This document shows positions 54,048 to 62,927 of a stretch of DNA of 64,000 nt, one piece after another. Source of the stretch: Melioribacter sp051488685 (lineage in GTDB: Bacteria; Bacteroidota; Ignavibacteria; Ignavibacteriales; Melioribacteraceae). The stretch is taken from the NCBI RefSeq assembly GCF_051488685.1, contig NZ_JBPSEH010000003.1, forward strand, positions 1 to 64,000, in the 5' to 3' direction. Both the position numbers and the translations under genes were made by a program. The notes under the pieces were generated by a model, which was not told where the DNA came from, ran no database searches, and saw only the letters and a list, made by a program, of their open reading frames with translations. How positions within the stretch are numbered: position 1 is the stretch's first letter; each line of letters begins with the position of its first letter.

Positions 54048-55367
54048 ATGCATATTACATTTAAAGGCGGGGTTCATCCGACTGAGATGAAAGAACTTAG
54101 TTCGGAAAAAGGATTCGAATTTTTACCCCTCCCCGATCAAATTTATTTACCACTTTCCCAGCACGCAGGTAAACCGGCGCGTTTGATAAAAAAGAAAGCC
54201 GACACTGTCAAAAAAGGCGAGATTGTTGCCGAACCCGACGGCTTTATATCAGCTCCAGTACACTCGCCTATCAATGGTGTAATTAACAGAGTGATTTCGA
54301 TAATCACATTAAATGGAATGCGGTCGAATGCAGTTATCATCAATCGCATCGATAACGATGAAGAAGTTTTTATGGAACCTCTGAATCCTGAAACAGTGCA
54401 ACGCGAAAAGATTATTGAAAGAGTTAAACTTGCAGGAATTGTAGGACAGGGAGGCGCAGCATTCCCTACTTATGTAAAACTATCTCCTCCACCGGATAAA
54501 AAGATAGATTACGTTATTATCAACGCCTGCGAATGCGAGCCTTATCTTACAAGAGACTTTCGCTTAATCCTTGAAAAGACAGAAGAATTAGTTGCCGGAC
54601 TAAAATTAATTCTTAAAGCTACCGGTGTTTCAAATGGAATTATTGGTATAGAGGACAATAAACCCGAAGCAATAAAAAAATTGGAGTCTTTCTTAAAGAA
54701 AGAAGAGACAATCTCTCTGAAAGTATTAAAAACAAAATATCCGCAGGGCGCAGAAAAAATGCTCATAAAGGCAGTTACGGGAAGAGAGGTGCCCGCAGGC
54801 AAGCTGCCTTTTGATGTTGGTTGTATTATTCAAAACGTCGGCACAGCAATTTCAGTTTATAATGCAGTAACAAAGGGCGAGCCTCAGATTAACGCCTTTT
54901 TAACAGTATCCGGACTCGGCATTAACGAACCAAAAAATCTTATTGTGCCAATTGGAACGCCAATAAAAAATATTATCGAATATTGCGGTGGCATAAAAGA
55001 AAATGCTAAAAAAATTATTGCGGGCGGCCCGATGATGGGATTTGCACAATTCGATTTTAATACTCCTGTTTCAAAAGCCACTTCTGGAATACTGATTCTA
55101 ACAGAAAAAGAAGCATCAAGAACACAAGAAAGTAATTGTCTTAATTGTGGCAAATGTTTATCTGTTTGTCCGCTCAATCTTGCACCGACACGTTTATATA
55201 AATTTACCAGATTCAATAAACTCGAAGAAGCAATCGATATGGGAATACAATCCTGCATGGAGTGCGGAACATGTACATACAATTGCCCGGCTGGAATTCC
55301 GCTCGTGCAATGGATTCGTTTTGGCAAACAAAAATCGTTGGCTTTAATCAAACAAAGGACAAATTAA
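54048..55367 (+). CDS. rnfC: Rnf electron transport complex subunit RnfC
   Basis: The membrane-peripheral subunit that binds NADH and FMN in the Rnf complex. It has 439 residues from the ATG at 54048 (CGAGGAAG just upstream; the open frame begins 33 bases earlier). GQGGAAFPTYVKL is the glycine-rich flavin/NADH region and ACECEPYLTRD is conserved. Two [4Fe-4S] motifs are present: CLNCGKCLSVCP (364-375) and CMECGTCTYNCP (403-414). It lacks the long C-terminal repeats of enterobacterial RnfC. It is the first gene of the operon. Confidence 0.95.
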   Translation: MHITFKGGVHPTEMKELSSEKGFEFLPLPDQIYLPLSQHAGKPARLIKKKADTVKKGEIVAEPDGFISAPVHSPINGVINRVISIITLNGMRSNAVIINRIDNDEEVFMEPLNPETVQREKIIERVKLAGIVGQGGAAFPTYVKLSPPPDKKIDYVIINACECEPYLTRDFRLILEKTEELVAGLKLILKATGVSNGIIGIEDNKPEAIKKLESFLKKEETISLKVLKTKYPQGAEKMLIKAVTGREVPAGKLPFDVGCIIQNVGTAISVYNAVTKGEPQINAFLTVSGLGINEPKNLIVPIGTPIKNIIEYCGGIKENAKKIIAGGPMMGFAQFDFNTPVSKATSGILILTEKEASRTQESNCLNCGKCLSVCPLNLAPTRLYKFTRFNKLEEAIDMGIQSCMECGTCTYNCPAGIPLVQWIRFGKQKSLALIKQRTN

Positions 55368-55380
55368 ACAAGATAAATCA

Positions 55381-56355
55381 ATGTCAAATTCGGCTAATCA
55401 ATCGGTTAATCTAACTTCCGGGTTAGAACTAAGCAGTTCGCCACACATTCATTCTAAATATACCACACAGCAGGTAATGTGGCTGGTAAATTTATCGTTG
55501 GTACCAGTTATAATATCGGCAGTAATTTTTTTCGGGTTTTATCAATTAATTATAATTGGAGTAAGTTGTGCCTCTGCAATTATATCCGAATCAATAGTAA
55601 AGAAAATCAGGGGTGCTGAAATTACGATTTATGACGGCAGCGCATTTTTAACAGGATTACTGCTTGGTTTAATTATACCTCCTGATTTTTCACTGACAGC
55701 CACAGCGGTCGGCTCGGCATTTGCAATAATCATTGGGAAAGAATTATTTGGAGGACTCGGATACAATATTTTTAATCCAGCATTGATAGGAAGAGCTTTT
55801 CTTCAGGCGGCATATCCAGTTGATATGACAACATGGAGCAAACCAAATTTTGCAGTTGACACCGTCACTTCAGCTACGCCATTAGCTGCGTTAAAATTCG
55901 ATAAAGTTGTAACTGAGATTAAACCTTTGATTATAGGCAACGTCGGCGGTTCAATAGGAGAAACTTCGGCTCTGGCAATAATTATCGGAGGGATTTTTTT
56001 AATTGGGATTAAAATTGTAAACTGGCGAATTCCTTTATCAATGATTCTCGGTTTGCTCTTTTTCAGTTCTATCTTCTGGTTTATTGACCCAATTAAATAT
56101 CCGAATCCTCTGTTTCATCTCTTTAGCGGTGGATTTTTATTGGGCGCATTCTTCATGGCAACGGATTGGGTAACTTCTCCTTATACTTCAACTGGCATGT
56201 GGATTTACGGTCTGTTAATTTCTCTGCTAATTGTAGTAATACGACTTTTTGGAGGTCTACCAGAAGGAGTTATGTACAGCATTTTAATAATGAACGCCTT
56301 TGTGCCGCTTATAAATAAATTCACACACCCGAAAATTTTCGGCGAGGTAAAATGA
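55381..56355 (+). CDS. rnfD: Rnf complex subunit RnfD
   Basis: This 324-residue integral membrane flavoprotein has about ten helices. It shows the FMN-attachment sequence TVTSATPLAALK, with the modified threonine likely Thr166 (the S-A-T motif). FGGLGYNIFNPALIGRAF is a conserved family loop. It overlaps rnfG by 4 bases and starts 13 bases after rnfC. Flavin attachment would be done by the ApbE encoded in the same operon. Confidence 0.95.
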   Translation: MSNSANQSVNLTSGLELSSSPHIHSKYTTQQVMWLVNLSLVPVIISAVIFFGFYQLIIIGVSCASAIISESIVKKIRGAEITIYDGSAFLTGLLLGLIIPPDFSLTATAVGSAFAIIIGKELFGGLGYNIFNPALIGRAFLQAAYPVDMTTWSKPNFAVDTVTSATPLAALKFDKVVTEIKPLIIGNVGGSIGETSALAIIIGGIFLIGIKIVNWRIPLSMILGLLFFSSIFWFIDPIKYPNPLFHLFSGGFLLGAFFMATDWVTSPYTSTGMWIYGLLISLLIVVIRLFGGLPEGVMYSILIMNAFVPLINKFTHPKIFGEVK

Positions 56356-56915
56356 ACAACAGCATTAAAATGATTATTGTACTTACTTCAATAGCTCTGA
56401 TATCGGGTGCCGTACTGGCAGGTGTTTCAAATTGGGCGGCTCCACATATCGAAGCAAATAGACTTGCTGAAACAGAAGCCGCAATTTATCTCGTGCAAAG
56501 CAGCGCTAAAAGCTACAAAAAAATCGAAACTAAATTCGCCGAAATATATCAGGTCTTCGACGCAAATGGTAATCCGCTGGGATATTCGATAGTGGCTGAA
56601 GGCAACGGTTTCCAGGGAAAGATTAGAATGATGCTTGGCGTTGATTCCACATTGACAAAAATTACAGCTATTGAAATTTTAGAGCAGGTCGAAACGCCCG
56701 GTCTCGGGTCACGGATTGCAGATGACGACTTCAAAAATCAATTCAAAAATTTAATAGCTCAACCTTCAGTAAATTGGGTTAAGGGAAGGAATCCTGAAAA
56801 ACCAAATGAAATACAGGCAATTACTGGAGCTACAATTTCATCCAAATCCGTCTGCGCCATAATTAACGATGTATTACAAAAAGCAAGAATCGAAAAGCAA
56901 GCGAACAAACTATGA
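56352..56915 (+). CDS. rnfG: Rnf complex subunit RnfG
   Basis: This 187-residue protein has one N-terminal membrane helix and a periplasmic FMN-binding domain. EQVETPGLGSRI is conserved, and AITGATISSKSV holds the flavinylated Thr161. The operon position (rnfD before, rnfE after, each with a 4-base overlap) confirms identity. Confidence 0.95.
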   Translation: MNNSIKMIIVLTSIALISGAVLAGVSNWAAPHIEANRLAETEAAIYLVQSSAKSYKKIETKFAEIYQVFDANGNPLGYSIVAEGNGFQGKIRMMLGVDSTLTKITAIEILEQVETPGLGSRIADDDFKNQFKNLIAQPSVNWVKGRNPEKPNEIQAITGATISSKSVCAIINDVLQKARIEKQANKL

Positions 56916-57586
56916 AAAAACAAATTTCATACTGGAAAGAATTTACTAAAGGATTATGGGAAATTAATCCGACTTTCAAGCAGGTGCTTGGGATGTGTCC
57001 CACGCTTGCAGTCACCGTTTCGGCAATCAACGGCGTGGCAATGGCGCTGGCAACTACTTTTGTACTTATCTTCTCGAGCACGCTGATTTCATCAATTAGA
57101 AAATGGATTCCAAACCAGGTTCGCATAGCAGCCTACATTGTTATCATAGCAACATTTGTAACAATAGCCGATCTGGTTATGAAGGCTAAGTTTCCAGCGT
57201 TGAGCAAAGCCCTTGGTCCTTTTGTACCTCTAATAGTAGTTAATTGCTTGATTTTAGGCCGGGCCGAAGCTTTTGCATCCAAGAACAATCCCTTGCGGTC
57301 GTTGCTCGATGCGCTCGGTAATGGAACCGGCTTTTTGATTGCTCTTACTTTAATGGGCAGCATTCGAGAATTATTCGGCAACAGAACCATTTTCGGATAC
57401 CAGATTTTACCGGACTTATTTCAGCCGTTATTAATTATGATACTTCCTGCAGGAGCTTTTATTACGCTCGGATTAATGATGGGACTTGCAAACAGCTATA
57501 CAAACAAAAAGAAAAAATCCGAAATTGATTCCATCATTTCGCAATACAAAATCAGTAGGGCTGTAGTCGAGGAGGATAAAGCTTAA
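56912..57586 (+). CDS. rnfE: Rnf complex subunit RnfE
   Basis: This 224-residue membrane subunit of the Rnf/Nqr type has about six helices. Conserved segments include FTKGLWEINPTFKQVLGMCP and RAEAFASKNN. Together with RnfA it forms the membrane pair that carries an iron-sulfur cluster and ion pathway in studied complexes. It overlaps rnfG by 4 bases and rnfA by 1. Confidence 0.95.
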   Translation: MKKQISYWKEFTKGLWEINPTFKQVLGMCPTLAVTVSAINGVAMALATTFVLIFSSTLISSIRKWIPNQVRIAAYIVIIATFVTIADLVMKAKFPALSKALGPFVPLIVVNCLILGRAEAFASKNNPLRSLLDALGNGTGFLIALTLMGSIRELFGNRTIFGYQILPDLFQPLLIMILPAGAFITLGLMMGLANSYTNKKKKSEIDSIISQYKISRAVVEEDKA

Positions 57587-58158
57587 TGGAATTACTAATA
57601 ATTTTCATATCGGCTGCCATAGTAAATAATTTTGTGCTTTCACTTTTCCTGGGTATTTGCCCTTTTATCGGTGTTTCGAATAAAATTTCGTCGTCGGTAT
57701 CAATGGGAATGGCAACAACATTTGTAATGGTTATAACCGCTGTCGTCAGCTGGATACTCTACTTTAAAATATTAGTTCCTTACAATCTTGAATTTCTACA
57801 AATACCTTCGTTTATTTTAGTAATTGCTTCCCTCGTACAGTTTGTAGAGATGGTTATTAAAAAAGTAAGTCCAACAATATATCGTTCGCTCGGTATTTTT
57901 CTTCCTCTCATAACAACGAATTGCGCTATATTGGGCCTCGCTTTATTATTGTCGATGAGAAATTACTCGTTTTTGGAGAGCATCTTTTTCGGACTTGGTG
58001 CAGGCGCTGGATTTACAATGGCATTGGTTATAATGGCCGGAATACGCGAAGAACTTGAGATGGCTGACGTGCCCGAAGCATTTAAAGGCGCTCCAATCAC
58101 TTTAATTACAGCCGGACTTCTTGCTCTGGCGTTTATGGGATTTGCAGGAATGATTTGA
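57586..58158 (+). CDS. rnfA: Rnf complex subunit RnfA
   Basis: This 190-residue membrane protein is homologous to RnfE but in inverted topology. SAAIVNNFVLSLFLGICPF at the N-terminus and FLPLITTNCAILG in the middle hold the conserved Cys/Asn positions. It shares one base with rnfE. apbE starts 2 bases downstream. Confidence 0.95.
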   Translation: MELLIIFISAAIVNNFVLSLFLGICPFIGVSNKISSSVSMGMATTFVMVITAVVSWILYFKILVPYNLEFLQIPSFILVIASLVQFVEMVIKKVSPTIYRSLGIFLPLITTNCAILGLALLLSMRNYSFLESIFFGLGAGAGFTMALVIMAGIREELEMADVPEAFKGAPITLITAGLLALAFMGFAGMI

Positions 58159-58159
58159 T

Positions 58160-59125
58160 ATGAAAAGGTATTTCATCATAATGCTTCTACTTGCAACTGC
58201 CTGTTCCGACAAGACAACTGTAAGTCGCAATACAATAGTAATGGGCAGTACACTCGAAATACAGGTGCGCGGAATAGACGAGATAAAGGCAAATAAAGCC
58301 ATAACAAAAGCTTTCGAAGAAGCACGCCGAATCGATACCCTCTTTTCTACGTATATCGACGGAAATCCAATGTGGAAAATAAATAACACAGCTGCCGACG
58401 AAATTCTCATCGACCGCGAAATTTTTCATGTGATGAGAAGATGCGATGAATTTTGGAAGCTGACCAGAGGAGCTTTTGACCCTGCTATTGCTAATCTCGG
58501 ATTGCTCTACGGATTCGACAGTAACACCGACAATTATCGGATTCCTTCCGAAGAAGAAATTCAAAAAGCACTTGCAAATTCCGGCTGGAAGAATATTAAA
58601 CTCCGCGAACCAAATATTCTTATCAAACCAGCTGGAATCAAAATTAACTTTAACGCTTGTATTCCCGGTTACACTGCAGACAAAATTGCAAACCTTCTTT
58701 CCAATTTCGGTATTAAGGAGTTTCTCATTAACGTCGGCGGGGAAATTTTTGCCAGAGGTAAAGATTGGAAAGTGGGGATTCAACATCCGCGAAAACCCGG
58801 CGATCTGTTGACAGCAATTAAAGTCGACGGCTTTGGAGTGGCCACTTCAGGCGACTATGAAAAATATATCGATTCAAATGGTAAAAGAATTACACATATT
58901 TTTAATCCCTTGACGGGCAAACCTGCAGACGAATGTGAATCTGTTACAGTAATTGCACCCAACGCAATGACTGCCGATGCTCTATCGACTGCGCTTTTTG
59001 TAATGAAGATTGAAGAAGCTTTGAAATTAATTAACTCACTCGAAAATACAGAAGCTATAATTGTCGACTCCTCAGGTGGAATTCATAAATCTCATAATTT
59101 TGATAACTATATCGTGAGGGAATAA
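58160..59125 (+). CDS. apbE: FAD:protein FMN transferase (ApbE) lipoprotein
   Basis: It covalently attaches FMN to threonines in RnfD and RnfG, using FAD. The 321 residues start with a lipobox (LLLATAC, acylated Cys15), so it is anchored on the outside of the inner membrane, where the flavin sites of RnfG lie. The conserved FSTYIDGNPMWKIN, GAFDPAIANLG, NVGGEIFARGKDWKVGI and AMTADALSTALFV motifs are present. It lies between rnfA and rnfB, and its last base is the first base of rnfB. Confidence 0.93.
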   Translation: MKRYFIIMLLLATACSDKTTVSRNTIVMGSTLEIQVRGIDEIKANKAITKAFEEARRIDTLFSTYIDGNPMWKINNTAADEILIDREIFHVMRRCDEFWKLTRGAFDPAIANLGLLYGFDSNTDNYRIPSEEEIQKALANSGWKNIKLREPNILIKPAGIKINFNACIPGYTADKIANLLSNFGIKEFLINVGGEIFARGKDWKVGIQHPRKPGDLLTAIKVDGFGVATSGDYEKYIDSNGKRITHIFNPLTGKPADECESVTVIAPNAMTADALSTALFVMKIEEALKLINSLENTEAIIVDSSGGIHKSHNFDNYIVRE

Positions 59126-59943
59126 TGGACTCAATTTTGTTGATTGCACTGGCAACTATGGGAGGACTTGGATTTATTTTTGCCGGAGGACTTGCATTTG
59201 CCGATAAGAAACTGAGAGTTGAAGAAAATCCTTTAATTTCTAAAGTTCATGAACTACTTCCGAATGCAAATTGTGGAGCCTGTGGTAATGCCGGATGTTA
59301 CGATTTTGCGGTTAAAGTAGTGGAAGGTAAAGTTGCACCATCTTCCTGTCCTGTATGCGATGAAGAGGCTACAGCGGAAATTGCACGAATTGTAGGCAGC
59401 GACGCAGGAAATACTGTTAAATATTTACCGAGAATTTTATGCGGAGGTGGAGTCGACAAAGCAAAGAACAAAGACGTTTTTTATACAGGTCCTTTGAATT
59501 GCGCTCTGATGGAAATTGTAGCAGGCGGCAACAAAAAATGTAGTTATGGCTGCCTCGGCGGTGGCGATTGCGTCAAAGCCTGCAAATTTAACGCAATTTA
59601 TATGGGAGAGGACAATCTACCAGTCATTATTGAAGAATTATGTAAAGGGTGTGGATTATGTGCTCAAGCCTGCCCACGTGGAATAATCGAGATGCACCCT
59701 GCTGATAGAGATTTATTCGTTTATTGCAAAAGTCACGACGACCCGAAAACTTCAAAAGAGAATTGCTCAGCTGCATGTATTGGCTGCGGCATCTGCTCGC
59801 GTAATTCAAACGGCGCAATTGAAATTATTGACAACCTCGCAGTAATTCATTACGAATTATTGAACTCGCTGGAAATTCCGATTGAAAAGTGTTCAACCCG
59901 CGCTATAAGAAAAGTAGAAAAAATAATGACGTCGACTAATTGA
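59125..59943 (+). CDS. rnfB: Rnf complex ferredoxin-type subunit RnfB
   Basis: This 272-residue subunit takes electrons from ferredoxin. A single N-terminal helix (1-27) is followed by the four-Cys motif ANCGACGNAGC with a distal CPVC. Two ferredoxin-type clusters lie in the middle and end: CSYGCLGGGDCVKAC, CKGCGLCAQACP and CIGCGICSRN. It is placed after apbE rather than next to the other rnf genes, an uncommon order. Confidence 0.95.
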   Translation: MDSILLIALATMGGLGFIFAGGLAFADKKLRVEENPLISKVHELLPNANCGACGNAGCYDFAVKVVEGKVAPSSCPVCDEEATAEIARIVGSDAGNTVKYLPRILCGGGVDKAKNKDVFYTGPLNCALMEIVAGGNKKCSYGCLGGGDCVKACKFNAIYMGEDNLPVIIEELCKGCGLCAQACPRGIIEMHPADRDLFVYCKSHDDPKTSKENCSAACIGCGICSRNSNGAIEIIDNLAVIHYELLNSLEIPIEKCSTRAIRKVEKIMTSTN

Positions 59944-59944
59944 A

Positions 59945-60391
59945 ATGAAAGAAGAACTTATAATTGAAGAAGGAATAGTTTCGCGGTCGCTGGGAAAATA
60001 TTCCGAGATAATTCTAAAAGATGTTAAAGATTGCACGGAATGTTCCGCCCGTTTAATTTGCAAGCCAACTGGCGGCGATACAAAGATTATTATAGCTCAC
60101 GATCCCTATGGAGCTCTACCAGGCGACAAAGTAAAGATTGCAGTTAGCGGCTCGTCTATTCTGAAATCAGCATTTCTGCTTTATGGCCTACCCGTTTTAA
60201 TTTTTGTAATCAGCATAATTGCAGCTTTCTCTTTTGAATTTCTGTTCCGGGGCAATGAATTGATCTCTTTCCTTTTTGCTGTATTAACGACAGCTACCTA
60301 TTATATTCTCTTTTCACTCGCTTCAAAAAAATTTTTCCACTTTTCTAATCCGAAAATAATTTCCGTTTCGAGGTCCTCTTCGAACAATTAA
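59945..60391 (+). CDS. rseC: RseC/MucC family protein
   Basis: This 148-residue membrane protein has an N-terminal cysteine-containing domain (CTECSARLICKP, three Cys). Two adjacent helices follow at about 75-100 and 105-125. RseC family members help maintain the reduced SoxR state or modulate the envelope stress sigma factor in other bacteria. Here it closes the rnf operon 1 base after rnfB, suggesting a role in Rnf function or assembly. The stop overlaps the convergent MFS gene by 4 bases. Confidence 0.85.
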   Translation: MKEELIIEEGIVSRSLGKYSEIILKDVKDCTECSARLICKPTGGDTKIIIAHDPYGALPGDKVKIAVSGSSILKSAFLLYGLPVLIFVISIIAAFSFEFLFRGNELISFLFAVLTTATYYILFSLASKKFFHFSNPKIISVSRSSSNN

Positions 60392-61545
60392 AGTCTTTTT
60401 ATCAGCAAAAGAAGAGCCAGAACAAAACTAACCGCAGAAGAAATTAAAAAAGGAAGTTGAAAACCATATAGATCCCACAGCAGTCCTGTAAAAAACGACC
60501 CGATTAAAACTCCAAGACTCATCATACCATTTAGCAACCCGATAGCCGAACCTTTAAATGATGGATCACTAAGGTCGTTTGCCCAGGCTTTTATTATGCC
60601 TTCGGTAGAGGCCGAATAAAAACCATAGAGCGCAAAACAGAGCCAGATAACAATAATCGATTGATAGAGCGCAAATATCAGATAGACAAACGAAAAGATA
60701 ATCAGACCCATCGAGATAATATATTTCTTACCAATTCTATCCGAAATAATTCCAAGCGGATACGACAGCAGGGAATAAACGATATTAAAAAATACATAAC
60801 CGGCAATAGCCATAGTATCAGACTTTGATATATCCTGTGAGCGTAGGACCAGAAATACATCGCTGCTATTGACAATCGAGAAGAGAGTCATTATAAAAAC
60901 CACATATTTATAATTAGTCGGAGCAGTTTTCCAGAACAGAAGGAAAGTTTTTCGGCTTCCAATTTTTGCTGTTGGTGTCTTAATTTCTTTTATAAGAAAC
61001 GTAAATCCTATTGCTAACAAAGAAGGCACTAAAGCCACAAGATAAATCAGTATATAATTTGCAGGGTAAAAATAAAGAAGAACAATTGCTGCTAAAGGGC
61101 CAGCAACAGCACCAAGAGTATCCATCGAACGATGGAATCCAAAAACTGTTCCGGAATTGTTTTCGTTTGAATAACTGCCGAGCAATGCATCTCTGGGCGA
61201 AGTTCTGATTCCTTTGCCAATTCTATCTACAATTCTGGATACAAAGACCGTCGTAACAAACGGGAAAATACCAGGCAGAGATTTGACAATACCCGACAAT
61301 CCGTATCCTGTTTGCACGAATATTTTTCGTCTACCGATCTTATCCGAAAGAACACCGAAATATCCTTTCATAAATCCAGCGGTCATTTCTGCCAAACCCT
61401 CAATAAGTCCCACTACAGCCATCGAAGAGCCGAGTGCTGCTGTCAAAAAGAGTGGCGTTACTGGATAGAGCATTTCGCTTGCAAAATCGGTGAAAAAACT
61501 GATAACACCGAGAACTATAACCGTAGGTGGTATTTTTTTGAACAT
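60388..61545 (-). CDS. MFS transporter
   Basis: This 385-residue protein has about 12 hydrophobic segments. The family loop is visible as GVLSDKIGRRKIFVQTG between helices 2 and 3 and again as GIISDRIGKKYIISMG in the second half. IGKGIRTSPRDALLGSY is typical of the UMF/permease subgroup near helix 4. The substrate is unknown. It is a single gene whose end overlaps rseC by 4 bases on the other strand. Confidence 0.87.
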   Translation of the reverse strand: MFKKIPPTVIVLGVISFFTDFASEMLYPVTPLFLTAALGSSMAVVGLIEGLAEMTAGFMKGYFGVLSDKIGRRKIFVQTGYGLSGIVKSLPGIFPFVTTVFVSRIVDRIGKGIRTSPRDALLGSYSNENNSGTVFGFHRSMDTLGAVAGPLAAIVLLYFYPANYILIYLVALVPSLLAIGFTFLIKEIKTPTAKIGSRKTFLLFWKTAPTNYKYVVFIMTLFSIVNSSDVFLVLRSQDISKSDTMAIAGYVFFNIVYSLLSYPLGIISDRIGKKYIISMGLIIFSFVYLIFALYQSIIVIWLCFALYGFYSASTEGIIKAWANDLSDPSFKGSAIGLLNGMMSLGVLIGSFFTGLLWDLYGFQLPFLISSAVSFVLALLLLIKRL

Positions 61546-61588
61546 TTGACTTTCTCTTAAAAATTTAAAAAGAAATATATCTTTTTAG

Positions 61589-61616
61589 TTGACAATTTGG
61601 AAATAACTTTTAACAT
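61589..61616 (+). promoter_or_regulatory. Candidate promoter for the Sua5/YrdC gene
   Basis: A perfect TTGACA (61589-61594) is followed after 16 nt by TAACAT (61611-61616). Initiation near 61624 would leave a leader of about 75 nt. The strong ribosome-binding site AAAGGAGG lies just upstream of the ATG at 61700. Confidence 0.35.
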
Positions 61617-61699
61617 TAAGGTGTGATGTTAAAGCTATCTAAAATGTCGTCGCACAATCAACCGCATACATCCTATCCAAACAGATAAAAGGAGGATAA

Positions 61700-62314
61700 A
61701 TGGAGTTCTACGAATTGCATCCCATTACACCCCAGCAAAGATATATAAACAAAGCCGTCGAAGTATTGCGCCGTGGGGGTGTGATAATCTATCCCACCGA
61801 TACAATTTACGGTATCGGCTGCGACATTTTCAACCATGAGGCACTCGAACGAATTTATACTATAAAACAGGATTCCGGAACCAAACTCTTTAGTTTCATT
61901 TGTCCCGATCTGAAAGATATTTCGAAGTATGCAAAAGTATCTGACTATGCCTATAAAACAATGAAAAAATTGCTGCCTGGGCCATACACATTCGTACTGC
62001 CCGCAGCAAAAGAGGTACCGAAAAAATTATGGACTAAAAGAAAAACCGTGGGAATAAGAATTCCCGACAATAAAGTGGCTTTAATGCTTGCAAAAGAATT
62101 GGGCAATCCGATTATCAGCACAAGCGTTACGAACAGAAAGGGAGAAATTTTATATGACCCCGAAGAAATTAGATTGATTTTCAACAACCAGATCGATTTA
62201 ATGCTCTCCGTTGGAGCTTTAGAAGGAAAACCATCCAGCATAATTGATCTAAGCGAAGAAGAACCCGAAGTAATCCGCGAAGGGGCTGGCGATATCAGTA
62301 TGTTTGTTATGTAA
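61700..62314 (+). CDS. L-threonylcarbamoyladenylate synthase family protein (Sua5/YciO/YrdC)
   Basis: This 204-residue protein has the RNA/ATP-binding fold: AVEVLRRGGVIIYPTDTIYGIGCDIFN, IKQDSGTKLFSF, and later LPGPYTFVLPA, KRKTVGIRIPDN, NPIISTSVTNRKGE. YrdC-type members make the threonylcarbamoyl-AMP used for the t6A tRNA modification; the KQ rather than KxR form of the loop is closer to the YciO side, so the exact activity is uncertain. It is monocistronic, with a strong AAAGGAGGATAA site. Confidence 0.82.
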   Translation: MEFYELHPITPQQRYINKAVEVLRRGGVIIYPTDTIYGIGCDIFNHEALERIYTIKQDSGTKLFSFICPDLKDISKYAKVSDYAYKTMKKLLPGPYTFVLPAAKEVPKKLWTKRKTVGIRIPDNKVALMLAKELGNPIISTSVTNRKGEILYDPEEIRLIFNNQIDLMLSVGALEGKPSSIIDLSEEEPEVIREGAGDISMFVM

Positions 62315-62322
62315 TTTTTTTG

Positions 62323-62348
62323 CTGTCCCGAACGCTTGCTCGGGACAG
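62323..62348. terminator. Hairpin between convergent genes
   Basis: A perfect 8-bp stem (CTGTCCCG / CGGGACAG) with a 10-nt loop fills the 39-base gap between two convergent genes. A T-run precedes it on the plus strand but no clean U-tract follows it in either direction, so termination may be inefficient. Confidence 0.5.
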
Positions 62349-62353
62349 TAGAT

Positions 62354-62914
62354 TTATAATCTTCGCCAGACTATACGATCGCCCTCTTTAATGCCGTACT
62401 TATCGGTAAATCCTGCATTGACTTCAACCACAAATTTTGCTGGCCGGCCCGATCGATAAGACGACTCGGAGTAAGGAGTCGTATATTTATGAATTTTCAC
62501 AATGTTCCCTTCGGCATCTACAAATATCATATCGAGAGGTAGAATTGTATTCTTCATCCAGAACGATTGCTCATTTTCGTATGGAAAGATGAAAAGCATT
62601 CCCTGATTTTCTGCCATATATTCGCGATACATTAGTCCTGTAGCACGTTGAACATCGTCGTCTGCGATTTCCACGTCGATTTTAACAATCTGTTCATCGC
62701 TCCCGGTGACAAACGAAAGTTCACCTTCTTTTACGAATGAAAAAGCTGTCTTGTTTTTTAACGCTCTGTTCAATTCCTCATCGCCTTTATTTTTATTCAT
62801 AAAAAGTCGTGGTAAATTCAATAAATAAATTAAAAAAATGATTGACGCCAGTGCAGCGATTATCTTAACCACTTTATTTCGACTTTGACTTTTTTTGGAT
62901 TTGATTTTTCCCAT
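62354..62914 (-). CDS. DUF192 family protein with an N-terminal membrane anchor
   Basis: This 186-residue protein has a cytoplasmic Lys-rich start, one membrane helix (about 15-32) and a periplasmic DUF192 domain (about 70-186). The family landmarks are present: TGLMYREYMAENQGMLFIFP, SFWMKNTILPLDMIFVD and KFVVEVNAGFTDKYGIKEGD. The reaction is unknown. It lies 13 bases after the glycosidase-like gene, probably co-transcribed with it. Confidence 0.87.
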   Translation of the reverse strand: MGKIKSKKSQSRNKVVKIIAALASIIFLIYLLNLPRLFMNKNKGDEELNRALKNKTAFSFVKEGELSFVTGSDEQIVKIDVEIADDDVQRATGLMYREYMAENQGMLFIFPYENEQSFWMKNTILPLDMIFVDAEGNIVKIHKYTTPYSESSYRSGRPAKFVVEVNAGFTDKYGIKEGDRIVWRRL

Positions 62915-62927
62915 TTTTAATCTCGTT

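Noticed and set aside
58187..58786. 199-codon frame antisense to apbE
   Set aside because: No domain is visible, and the plus strand carries clear ApbE motifs throughout.
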